Shown: positions 1 to 7,719 of the stretch, in pieces
Numbering within the stretch: position 1 is the stretch's first letter
Layout: each line of letters starts with the position of its first letter
NCBI GenBank assembly: GCA_021848375.1
Contig: JAJZUR010000022.1
Coordinates: 1-15,542 of the forward strand
From: Pseudomonadota bacterium
GTDB lineage: Bacteria; Pseudomonadota; Gammaproteobacteria; UBA6186; Azoamicaceae
Direction: 5' to 3'
Length of the DNA stretch: 15,542 nucleotides
The notes under the pieces: model-generated
The model's input: the letters and a program-made list of their open reading frames with translations, nothing else
Database searches by the model: none
Told to the model about the DNA's origin: nothing
Position numbers and translations under genes: made by a program

Positions 1-1
1 C

Positions 2-139
2 GCGAAGCAATTGGCGCTTAAACTCAACGGCGATATAAAAGATGATAAACAACGGTTATTAACCATGCATACGGTTGAACGCTATCGAGATCGTGTAAAA
101 CGTGCTTCCTCACCTGTTCAGCAAGTCCGTTCTTATTAG
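2..139 (+). CDS. 3' end of an unrecognised gene (partial)
   Basis: An open frame enters from the left edge and ends at TAG (137-139), giving a 45-residue C-terminal tail rich in Lys, Arg and Gln that ends in QQVRSY. I recognise no domain and see no start codon context, so the gene begins upstream of the window. The frame is the same as that of the next gene, but two in-frame stops (137-139 and 191-193) separate them, so simple readthrough is excluded. The tail could belong to almost anything. That it is coding is itself only moderately supported, by frame openness and position just upstream of a + strand gene. Confidence 0.4.
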   Translation, partial: AKQLALKLNGDIKDDKQRLLTMHTVERYRDRVKRASSPVQQVRSY

Positions 140-140
140 T

Positions 141-150
141 TGTATATACA
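141..150. promoter_or_regulatory. 10-bp perfect palindrome TGTATATACA
   Basis: This perfect palindrome lies two bases after the stop of the truncated upstream gene and about 50 bp before the ankyrin-type gene. It could be a small operator or chance in AT-rich DNA. No convincing -35/-10 pair accompanies it. Confidence 0.15.
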
Positions 151-202
151 TAGACGAGCTGATGCCATTGCATTTCATTTGTCATCGGCTTAAGATGGTT
201 GC

Positions 203-622
203 ATGATAGAATTATTAAGACAGGGGCTATTAAGCGGCCTGCAAGCTGCCGATACGCCAACCGCTCTTGCCTTATTGCAAGAACATCGCGCTCTTTTTTT
301 GGATCCCATCGAGGGCGCTATATTGCACGCAAAAACAGTATATTATGCGATTAAGCAGGGGAATAAAGCGGTATTACAATTTTTATTAAATCTCCCTGTC
401 GTTTCCGATGTTTCCTTTTTTCAATTTTGTGGGCAAACTCCCCTTAGCATGGCGATTGAAAATAACCAATACGAATTAATTTCGCCTTTATTATCTAAAA
501 CAGATAAGGATTTTGCATTGCATATGGCGGTTACCCTTCATATGGAGAAAACCAAAAGCTTCCTCTTAAATAAATGCCATTTTAGGGCACGATTGTTAAA
601 TTTCCTTGGGATCACTGCATGA
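203..622 (+). CDS. small protein with degenerate ankyrin-type repeats
   Basis: This is a 139-residue protein with no signal peptide and no membrane segment. The best ankyrin-like unit is residues 77-100, where G-Q-T-P-L-S-M-A begins a helix pair ending in L-L-S-K. This follows the family pattern G-x-T-P-L-x-x-A...LL. A second unit lies at about 45-73 (AIKQGNKAVLQFLLNLP), and a weaker third at about 104-124 (ALHMAV...FLLNK). Ankyrin repeats bind proteins. In Legionellales such proteins are often type IV secreted effectors, but nothing here proves secretion. ATG 203 is the first start after the in-frame stop at 191-193. No good ribosome binding site precedes it, so translation may be weak. The product is short for an ankyrin effector and may be a remnant of a longer gene or a stand-alone two-to-three-repeat protein. 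Confidence 0.6.
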   Translation: MIELLRQGLLSGLQAADTPTALALLQEHRALFLDPIEGAILHAKTVYYAIKQGNKAVLQFLLNLPVVSDVSFFQFCGQTPLSMAIENNQYELISPLLSKTDKDFALHMAVTLHMEKTKSFLLNKCHFRARLLNFLGITA

Positions 623-676
623 GTGATGGATTATTCGACCTAAATTCATTCAGCTCATTGAATATATATCCTTGGT

Positions 677-682
677 TATAAT
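677..682 (+). promoter_or_regulatory. candidate -10 element for the glutamate dehydrogenase gene
   Basis: A perfect TATAAT lies 52 bp before the gdh start. The only -35-like hexamer near it, TTGAAT at 658-663, is 13 bp away, which is too close for a standard sigma-70 promoter, and the 17-bp position (CTCATT) is poor. It is a candidate only. The rest of the 623-734 gap is AT-rich with no terminator. Confidence 0.3.
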
Positions 683-734
683 TTCAATTTAGGCTTATAT
701 TTTATATATAAGCGGGTGGGATTTAGGTGGGGAT

Positions 735-3700
735 ATGTCGTTTGAAGACAGTCGGATTGAAGTCATCGATCGGTTGGTAGATTATGTTACCCAAAAATTA
801 CCCAAAGACGAAGCACCACTCATCAAGAATTTTGTCCGTCAATATTACTTAAGTGTTTCTGCCGAAGATCTCGCCACTCGCAGTATGCTTGACTTGTATG
901 GCGCAGTTGTTTCCCATTGGCATTATATTTATCACCATAAACCAGGTGAACCCAAAGTTCGTGCGTTTAATCCGCAATTAGAAAAAGATGGGTGGCAATC
1001 AACCCATACCATTATTGAAATTTCTTTTGATGATATGCCTTTTTTAGTCGATTCAGTGAGCATTGCGCTTCATCGAATGAATTTAAATATTCACTTGATT
1101 ATTCATATGGGCAGTTTAAAATTATACCGAGATGCAGCAGGAATAGTATTAAAAATTGCGGATAAAGATTGTACGGATCCTAACGTAATTTCAGAAGCGG
1201 CAATTTATATTGAAGTTGATCGACAAAGTGATCCTGAAATATTGACCCTAATTGAAAAGGAACTCAAAAAAGTTTTATTAGAAGTTCAAACGGTCGTTAA
1301 AGATTGGCCGAAAATGCGCGATACAGCGCGTGCTATCATAGAGAACTTGTGGGATGCAGCCACTGTTGTTGATAAAAAAGAATTAGATGAATCTGTGACA
1401 TTTTTGCGTTGGATCACCGAAGATCATTTTACATTTCTTGGGTATCAAAGCTATAAAATGACGGAAGCAGGAGGTCATGTAACTCGAAAAGTGGTTTCCG
1501 AATCAATTCTCGGGATGTTAAAATTCCAAAAAGAAGGTTCTGAAAACTGTCTAGTGTCGGAGCTGCCGCTTGCAGCACAAGAGTTATTGAATTCCCACCA
1601 TCTTTTAATGTTTGGAAAAACCAATATACGTTCAACAGTTCATAGACCCGTGTATGCCGATTTTGTATCCATTAAGCAATTTAATTCAAAAGGAAGAGTC
1701 AGTATTGAACATCGTTTTGTTGGCTTATATACAGCAGGGGCTTATAATAGTAGTACCAAACAAATCCCGTTATTTCGGCAAAAAGTAGCCGATATTCTTC
1801 ATTTAGCTGGATTTGCTCCTAAAAGTCATGATGATCGCACCTTATTGAATATTCTTGAAACCTTACCACGCGATGATTTAATTCAAGGTACTGAAAAACA
1901 ATTATTGGAACTTGCTACTGGAATATTGCATTTACAAGAACGACAAAGAATTCGCTTGTTTGTCAGAGTAGATACTTTTGGTTATTTTGTCTCTTGCTTG
2001 GTTTTTGTGCCAAGAGATAAGTTTACCTCAGTGCTTGGTCAGCGTATGCAAGAAATATTGTTGCATGGCTTTGATGGAAGTGAAGTTGAGATGGAAACCC
2101 GATTTTCAGAGTCATTACTGGCTAGGATTCATTTTGTAGTGAGAGTCGATCCTAAAAAAAATCTACAGTATGATGTAAAAAATCTTGAGGATAAGCTAGT
2201 TGAAACCGCCCGAACTTGGCAGGATGATTTAATTGATGCGTTGGTTGAACACTGCGGAGAGGAACGAGGCAATGATTTATTTAAACGCTTTCAAAATGCT
2301 TTTCCAGCGGGGTATCGCGAAAGCTTTCCAGCTCGAAGCGCTGTAGTAGATATTGAATATTTTGAAACCCTTCGGGCTAATAAACCGCTTGCCATGAGCC
2401 TTTATCGTCCCTTAGAGGAATTGGAGGAAGTTATTCGGTTTAAATTATTTAGAAGAGGGAAAACGATTCCTTTATCAGACGTTGTTCCGATACTTGAAAA
2501 TATGGGTCTTAGAATCATCAGTGAGCGGCCCTATGAGATTACCCCTAAAAATGGGGAGGGCCGTATTTGGATTAATGATTATCGTATGGTGCATAAAAAA
2601 GGAGGAGTTTTTAATACCGATACCATCAAAGACATCTTTCAGGAGGCTTTTGATCATATTTGGAGCGGCAAAGCGGAAAACGACGGGTTTAATCGCTTGG
2701 TTTTAGGCGCCAAATTAACATGGCGTGAAATTATGGTTTTGCGAGCCTATGCAAAATATCTTTGGCAAACAGGTTTTACGTTTAGTCAGGATCATGTGGA
2801 AGATACCTTTAGTGCAAATCCAAATATTGCTGTATTACTGATTGAGTTATTTAGACTACGGTTTAATCCAGAACATCATGGATCCGAAAATGATCAATTA
2901 AATCAAAAACAAAAAATCGAACAAGCACTAGAGAAAGTTGATAATTTAAATGAAGACAGAATTCTGCGTCGCTATATGTATACGATTTTGGCGACCATTC
3001 GAACCAATTATTATCAAACCGATGTAAACCAGATTGCTAAACCCTATTTTTCGTTTAAATTGCGTTCTGAAAAAGTTCCAGAATTGCCCTTGCCTGTGCC
3101 TTTATTTGAAATTTTTGGATATTCACCGCGCGTTGAATATATCCATTTGCGCGTTGCCAAAGTAGCACGCGGCGGTATTCGCTGGTCTGATCGTCGGGAA
3201 GATTTTCGTACCGAAATTTTGGGATTAATGAAAACGCAACAAGTGAAAAATGCGGTTATTGTGCCGATGGGAGCAAAGGGCGGTTTTGTAGTGAAACAAA
3301 TGCCTGTGCTTGGCAGCCGTGAACAGATGATGGAGGAAGTGGTTTATTGTTACCAAACCATGATTCGCGGCTTATTAGATTTAACTGATAATTATGTAGG
3401 ATCTGAAGTAGTGCATCCACCACAAGTGGTACGCTATGATGAAGATGATCCCTATTTAGTGGTAGCGGCGGACAAAGGGACGGCAACGTTTTCGGATATC
3501 GCCAATGCAATCTCTAAAGAGTATGGATTTTGGTTAGGGGATGCTTTTGCTTCGGGAGGTGCTACAGGATACGATCACAAAAAAATGGGGATCACAGCGC
3601 GAGGGGCATGGGAGTCAGTGAAACGGCATTTTCAAGCCTTGGCGATTGATCCACAAACCCAAGATTTTACAGTGGTTGGCATTGGAGATATGGCAGGTGA

Positions 3701-5594
3701 TGTGTTTGGTAATGGGATGTTATTATCAAAACATATTAAATTGATTGCTGCATTTAATCATATGCACATTTTTATTGATCCAAACCCTAATCCTTTGCAA
3801 ACTTTTCAAGAACGTAAACGCTTATTTGAGTTACCTCGTTCGATGTGGAGTGATTTTAACCCGGCCCTTATATCTAAAGGAGGCGGGGTCTACTCTCGTT
3901 CGTTGAAATCCATCACCCTTTCTCGAGAGGCACAAAAGGCTCTCGATTTTTATCAAGAACAAGTGATTCCCAATGAACTTATTCAAGCTATTTTAAAAGC
4001 CCCTGTCGATTTATTATGGAATGGGGGAATTGGGACTTATGTTAAAGCTAAAACAGAGACAAATTTAATGGTGGGTGATCGGGCGAATGATGCGTTGCGA
4101 ATCAATGGCGTTGATCTGCGCTGTCGAGTCGTTGGGGAAGGTGGAAATTTAGGATTTACACAGTTTGGACGGGTTGAATATGCGAAATTGGGTGGTCATT
4201 TAAATACAGATGCTATTGATAATTCAGGTGGTGTTAATTGCTCTGATAATGAAGTGAATATTAAAATACTATTAAATGGCGTTGTGGCTAAGGGCGATCT
4301 GACGGAAAAACAGCGCAATGAAATTTTGGCTGAAGTTCAAGATGAAGTGGCTGAATTAGTGTTAAAAAATAACCGAGAACAAACTAAAGCTATCAGTGTT
4401 TCTGTTTCACAAGCGGTTGTTAATTTAGAAATGCATGGTCGATTGATTCATGAGATGGAACGAGCGGGAAAATTGGATAGAGTTTTAGAATGCTTGCCAG
4501 ATAAAGAAGAAATTGCGCTGCGTAAAGTAAATAAACAAGGCTTAACTCGTCCAGAGATTGCCGTTTTAATGGCGTATACTAAAAATATCTTAAAAGTAGA
4601 TTTGTTAGCCTCTGATTTGCCAGATGACCCTTATTTTCAACAAGAATTGATTAAAGCTTTTCCTGTACCCTTACAAAATCGTTTTTTACAATATATGCCT
4701 GAGCATCGTTTAAGGCGAGAAATAATTGCAACCCAAATTAGTAATGATGTTATTAATGATATGGGGATTAACTTTGTCAGCCGTTTGCAAGATGAAACAA
4801 GCGGCGAGGTGCCTGATATTATTCGCGCTTATATGGTTGCCAGGAAAATTTTTAAATCCGAGGAGTTGCATGAAGCCATTGATTATTTAAATATTACCAT
4901 TGACACGATTGTTCAACATAAGATGTTGCAAGAAGTTAATCGCTTAGTGCGGCGCGGCGCCCGCTGGTTTTTGCGTAATAAGAGGGAAGGATTTGATATT
5001 TCTCAGACAATTGCGTATTTTACCCCCCTTGTAGCAGAAGTGAGTGATGCGTTGCCTGGACTGTTAACTGAAGATAGCAACGAAATGACTGAAATGACGA
5101 ATGAACTAATTGCGGCACATGTACCCAAAGAATTAGCCTGCCGTATTGGTGGAATGAGCGCGATGTTTTCGGCTTTAGACGTTGTTGAGGCGGCTTTTTT
5201 GAACAAGTTACCTATTAAAGTGGTGAGTGCTATTTATTTTGCAATAGGCACTACTTTACAATTGGGATGGTTTCGAGAAGTAATTAAAAAAAGACCGGTG
5301 ATGAATCATTGGGAGGCATTAGCCCGCGCTACTTTTAGGGATGATCTAGATCGCCAGCAAAGAAGTCTTACGATAAATATTTTGCGTCACAATGGGCAAA
5401 CGATAAATGATCCAAAGGCTCTTATTGATAAATGGTTAGCTAAACATCAAGTACTGGTCACTCGTTGGGAATATTTTATAACAGAATTAAGAAATTCGCC
5501 GGATCCGGACTTCACTATGTTTGCGGTGGCGTTAAGAGAATTGTTAGACATGGGGCAGGCGAGTACCAGTAAGATGAATAAAATTAAAGATTAA
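735..5594 (+). CDS. gdhB: NAD-specific glutamate dehydrogenase, large L-1620 type
   Basis: At 1619 residues it matches the roughly 1620-residue size of the large bacterial NAD-GDH family, such as Pseudomonas GdhB. It catalyses oxidative deamination of L-glutamate to 2-oxoglutarate plus ammonia and NADH in the cytosol, and is normally catabolic. The N-terminal half (about 1-700) is the regulatory region with ACT-like segments in this family. The catalytic core starts near residue 812 with RGGIRWSDRREDF. K848 in PMGAKGGF is the expected catalytic lysine, and GIGDMAGDVFGNGM at about 982-995 is the dinucleotide-binding region. A purine-rich AGGTGGGG (725-732) precedes ATG 735 and supports the start. 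No frameshift or missing motif is seen. The stop overlaps the stop of the opposing ATPase gene by 4 bp. Together with icd in the same window it suggests use of amino acids as carbon source. The symbol gdhB follows Pseudomonas usage; gdh2 is also used. Confidence 0.95.
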   Translation: MSFEDSRIEVIDRLVDYVTQKLPKDEAPLIKNFVRQYYLSVSAEDLATRSMLDLYGAVVSHWHYIYHHKPGEPKVRAFNPQLEKDGWQSTHTIIEISFDDMPFLVDSVSIALHRMNLNIHLIIHMGSLKLYRDAAGIVLKIADKDCTDPNVISEAAIYIEVDRQSDPEILTLIEKELKKVLLEVQTVVKDWPKMRDTARAIIENLWDAATVVDKKELDESVTFLRWITEDHFTFLGYQSYKMTEAGGHVTRKVVSESILGMLKFQKEGSENCLVSELPLAAQELLNSHHLLMFGKTNIRSTVHRPVYADFVSIKQFNSKGRVSIEHRFVGLYTAGAYNSSTKQIPLFRQKVADILHLAGFAPKSHDDRTLLNILETLPRDDLIQGTEKQLLELATGILHLQERQRIRLFVRVDTFGYFVSCLVFVPRDKFTSVLGQRMQEILLHGFDGSEVEMETRFSESLLARIHFVVRVDPKKNLQYDVKNLEDKLVETARTWQDDLIDALVEHCGEERGNDLFKRFQNAFPAGYRESFPARSAVVDIEYFETLRANKPLAMSLYRPLEELEEVIRFKLFRRGKTIPLSDVVPILENMGLRIISERPYEITPKNGEGRIWINDYRMVHKKGGVFNTDTIKDIFQEAFDHIWSGKAENDGFNRLVLGAKLTWREIMVLRAYAKYLWQTGFTFSQDHVEDTFSANPNIAVLLIELFRLRFNPEHHGSENDQLNQKQKIEQALEKVDNLNEDRILRRYMYTILATIRTNYYQTDVNQIAKPYFSFKLRSEKVPELPLPVPLFEIFGYSPRVEYIHLRVAKVARGGIRWSDRREDFRTEILGLMKTQQVKNAVIVPMGAKGGFVVKQMPVLGSREQMMEEVVYCYQTMIRGLLDLTDNYVGSEVVHPPQVVRYDEDDPYLVVAADKGTATFSDIANAISKEYGFWLGDAFASGGATGYDHKKMGITARGAWESVKRHFQALAIDPQTQDFTVVGIGDMAGDVFGNGMLLSKHIKLIAAFNHMHIFIDPNPNPLQTFQERKRLFELPRSMWSDFNPALISKGGGVYSRSLKSITLSREAQKALDFYQEQVIPNELIQAILKAPVDLLWNGGIGTYVKAKTETNLMVGDRANDALRINGVDLRCRVVGEGGNLGFTQFGRVEYAKLGGHLNTDAIDNSGGVNCSDNEVNIKILLNGVVAKGDLTEKQRNEILAEVQDEVAELVLKNNREQTKAISVSVSQAVVNLEMHGRLIHEMERAGKLDRVLECLPDKEEIALRKVNKQGLTRPEIAVLMAYTKNILKVDLLASDLPDDPYFQQELIKAFPVPLQNRFLQYMPEHRLRREIIATQISNDVINDMGINFVSRLQDETSGEVPDIIRAYMVARKIFKSEELHEAIDYLNITIDTIVQHKMLQEVNRLVRRGARWFLRNKREGFDISQTIAYFTPLVAEVSDALPGLLTEDSNEMTEMTNELIAAHVPKELACRIGGMSAMFSALDVVEAAFLNKLPIKVVSAIYFAIGTTLQLGWFREVIKKRPVMNHWEALARATFRDDLDRQQRSLTINILRHNGQTINDPKALIDKWLAKHQVLVTRWEYFITELRNSPDPDFTMFAVALRELLDMGQASTSKMNKIKD

Positions 5595-6100
5595 TTTGAA
5601 GTATAAAGATCAATGACACAAGTTACTTCATTCCCCTTTGCAGAATAATCTAATCGTTTAAAGGATAAATTTTTAGCGATGAATAAACCGCGTCCGTGAG
5701 TAGCACAAAGATCGCCATTTATTTCATTTTGCCAATTAAAACCTGATCCTTCGTCGATCACTTTAATGTGAATTTCAGTTGGAAATCGGGTAAATTCGAC
5801 TTTGACGATTTGATCAATATGTTCGGGGAGTTTAAGTCTTCGTTCGATTTCTTCGATCCATATTCCTTGTTGTTGTAGGGCAGCTTTTTCGTCCGATGTA
5901 ATGCCGAGATTCCCGTGTTCAATGGCATTCAACAATATTTCTTTAATGCCAACCGTGGCAAGCCTTGGATTAGGGCAGGCTTGTGCGAGATATTCCGCAA
6001 GGAGGTGCGCTTCATTTAAATGGCGATATTGAAAGTAACCCTTTGTAAGTAAATGGGCTACCATCGTAAGGCATTCTTGAGACGTTTGGTTTTCTGCCAT
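5591..6100 (-). CDS. RsbW-type ATP-binding protein (anti-sigma/serine kinase-like)
   Basis: This 169-residue cytosolic protein has the GHKL ATPase fold of the HATPase_c_2 (RsbW/SpoIIAB) class. The N-box is EILLNAIEHGN (54-64), the G1 box is DEGSGF (116-121) and the G2 region is HGRGLFIAKN (135-144). There is no sensor, dimerisation/His or receiver domain, so it is not a classical histidine kinase. Relatives bind a sigma factor or phosphorylate an STAS anti-sigma antagonist on serine, but no partner gene is in the window. It starts 42 bp after the rhlE stop on the same strand, so the two probably share a transcript. A purine-rich AAAGAGAGG sits about 13 nt upstream of the ATG, inside the loop of a 7-bp hairpin, which is an unusual distance and could matter for translation. 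An alternative start at M13 (6064) has no visible ribosome site. The 3' end overlaps gdh. Confidence 0.85.
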   Translation of the reverse strand: MAENQTSQECLTMVAHLLTKGYFQYRHLNEAHLLAEYLAQACPNPRLATVGIKEILLNAIEHGNLGITSDEKAALQQQGIWIEEIERRLKLPEHIDQIVKVEFTRFPTEIHIKVIDEGSGFNWQNEINGDLCATHGRGLFIAKNLSFKRLDYSAKGNEVTCVIDLYTSN

Positions 6101-6106
6101 ACGATC

Positions 6107-6129
6107 ACTATAGCCTCTCTTTCTATAGT
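6107..6129 (-). promoter_or_regulatory. hairpin holding the ribosome-binding sequence of the RsbW-like gene
   Basis: ACTATAG (6107-6113) and CTATAGT (6123-6129) form a perfect 7-bp inverted repeat with a 9-nt loop. On the - strand the loop reads AAAGAGAGG, the only Shine-Dalgarno-like sequence before the ATG at 6100. No T tract follows, so it is not a good terminator. It may modulate translation of the second gene of the rhlE transcript. Confidence 0.4.
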
Positions 6130-6142
6130 CAATAAACTAAAT

Positions 6143-7549
6143 TTAGCGGCTTCGTTTTCGGCGATCGGTCTTGGCTCTTCCTGTGAAGCTTGTGCTGTTT
6201 GCCAAAGGACGGCGATCCCCTCTACTTGATGTTGCCGTTGAACGACTATTAGGAGTGGCACTTGCGGCGCGTGTTGAGAATCGACCTTGGCTGCTTTTTG
6301 CAGGTGCGGCTGATCTTCGGTTACGATTGGATGTAGGTTTAAAAGAACGCGAAGGAGGTTTTCTGCTCGCTTCAGGCAGACGAGATTCAAATCCTGGAAT
6401 GGTAAATCGTTCCAATTTTTGTCCCATATAGCGTTCAATGTGTGCAAGGATACCGCCGTCTTTTGGACCAACGAGCGAAATGGCAATGCCTTTCTCCCCG
6501 CAACGTCCGGTACGTCCGATCCGATGTACATAATCTTCCGGGGAACGGGGTAAATCAAAGTTTATGACGTGCGATAATTTTTTAACGTCAATCCCACGCC
6601 CGGCGACATCGGTTGCAACCAATACTTTTAATTGGCCTCGATACATGCGATCCAGTGTAAATCTTCTTTTATTTTGCTTCATGTCTCCGTGCAGGGCAGC
6701 GCAATTTATACCTTGTTCCAATAGATCATCAACGAGTTCATCTGCACCGCGTTTGGTGGCGGTAAATACAATCGCTTGCCATAGCCCGTCTTCTTCTAAA
6801 ACGTGAGTTAGTAAAGCTCGTTTATGGTTATAATTATCTACTAAATGTACACGCTGTGAAATTGAACTATGGGGTTTATTGGCAGCCGCTAATTGTATTT
6901 TGACGGGATCTTTCAGAAATTGTCGCGCTATTTTTTGGACATTTCCTTCTAAAGTTGCTGAGAATAACAGCGTTTGATGTTCGGGTGGTAAACTTTCACC
7001 AATCAATATCATATCATTTACAAATCCCATATCTAACATGCGATCGGCTTCATCTAAGATAAACACTTCTAATCGGCGGTAATCCACGCGTTTGCGCCGC
7101 ATATGATCCATTAATCGTCCTGGGGTTGCGACTAAAATATCGAGCGGACGACGCAGTAAATTTTCTTGAGCTGGATAAGGTACGCCGCCGGTGATGCTCC
7201 CAAAGGTAAAACGGGTGAATTGATTCATCTTGGCAATGGCATCGGTAATTTGCTGCGCGAGTTCTCGAGTGGGTGTTAAAATTAATACCCGAGGTCCGCG
7301 ACTATCGGCTTTAGGCGGGGTTGTGAGTAATCTTTGTAAAAACGGTAAAACAAAGGCAACAGTTTTGCCAGCGCCAGTTTCAGCAGAAGCCAATAAATCG
7401 CGTCCCTTGATGATTTCTGGGATGGCGCGTTGTTGGATTTCGGTTGGAACCGTATAGCGGTTGGCTTTGACGGCTTGTAATAATTTGGGATCTAAAGCAA
7501 AACTTTCAAACGATGCGTTTGTGGACGATTGTATAGCTGATTGAGGCAC
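6143..7549 (-). CDS. rhlE: DEAD-box ATP-dependent RNA helicase, RhlE type
   Basis: At 468 residues it carries all the DEAD-box motifs in order: a Q-motif region (about 14-44, with F-E-S-F and Q39/Q40), motif I AETGAGKT (56-63), Ia PTRELAQQ (93-100), Ib TPGRLMD (142-148), II DEAD (166-169), III SAT (197-199), V ATDVAGRGID (312-321) and VI HRIGRTGR (342-349). It unwinds RNA duplexes, usually in ribosome assembly, mRNA decay or cold adaptation. After about residue 385 comes a disordered tail rich in Arg, Ser and Ala ending in RRKRSR, typical of the RNA-binding extension of RhlE/DeaD-like proteins, so related helicase names are possible. The start is GTG (7549-7547), preceded by a strong AGGAG with 6-nt spacing, and no better ATG lies upstream. 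The RsbW-like gene follows 42 bp downstream. Motif residues are intact. Confidence 0.9.
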   Translation of the reverse strand: MPQSAIQSSTNASFESFALDPKLLQAVKANRYTVPTEIQQRAIPEIIKGRDLLASAETGAGKTVAFVLPFLQRLLTTPPKADSRGPRVLILTPTRELAQQITDAIAKMNQFTRFTFGSITGGVPYPAQENLLRRPLDILVATPGRLMDHMRRKRVDYRRLEVFILDEADRMLDMGFVNDMILIGESLPPEHQTLLFSATLEGNVQKIARQFLKDPVKIQLAAANKPHSSISQRVHLVDNYNHKRALLTHVLEEDGLWQAIVFTATKRGADELVDDLLEQGINCAALHGDMKQNKRRFTLDRMYRGQLKVLVATDVAGRGIDVKKLSHVINFDLPRSPEDYVHRIGRTGRCGEKGIAISLVGPKDGGILAHIERYMGQKLERFTIPGFESRLPEASRKPPSRSFKPTSNRNRRSAAPAKSSQGRFSTRAASATPNSRSTATSSRGDRRPLANSTSFTGRAKTDRRKRSR

Positions 7550-7719
7550 TGTTTTCTCCTAATGCGCGCGATAGCAAAAGAATGTGCACTTACTCCTAAT
7601 GTCCATCAAAGGGATTTTGGATAAGTACCGTGATTGTTGCCTTGCGCGTTAGGCGATCAACCAGAGAGCATCATATAGGATTATCTGTAAGAAAGCTACA
7701 TAATAATGAAAAATAATGA
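7550..7719. other. intergenic region between slt and rhlE
   Basis: This 170-bp gap separates two - strand genes. It holds the rhlE ribosome site (AGGAG, 7560-7556) and a second copy of the 9-mer CATTAGGAG (on the - strand near 7601-7593), whose nearest GTG is only 3 nt away. An AT-only dyad (7712-7724) overlaps the slt stop and is not a GC-rich terminator. No RNA gene or clear promoter was found. Confidence 0.4.

Noticed and set aside
168..196. TTGCAT - 17 bp - TAAGAT as a promoter for the ankyrin-type gene
   Set aside because: The -35 matches only 3 of 6 bases and the start would fall on the ATG itself, requiring leaderless translation.
137..203. Readthrough or pseudogene fusion of the left-edge gene with the ankyrin-type gene
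   Set aside because: They share a frame, but two in-frame stops (137-139 and 191-193) lie between them and the spacer does not encode ankyrin-like sequence.
3256..3510. 84-residue open frame on the - strand inside gdh
   Set aside because: It opposes the catalytic core of glutamate dehydrogenase and shows no family features.
6058..6558. 166-residue open frame on the - strand overlapping rhlE and the RsbW-like gene
   Set aside because: It is out of frame with two well-supported genes whose motifs are intact, so a fusion or frameshift product is unlikely.
7570..7601. Short leader peptide starting at a GTG upstream of rhlE
   Set aside because: The GTG is only 3 nt from its AGGAG, too close for good initiation, and the encoded peptide has no attenuation-like codon run.
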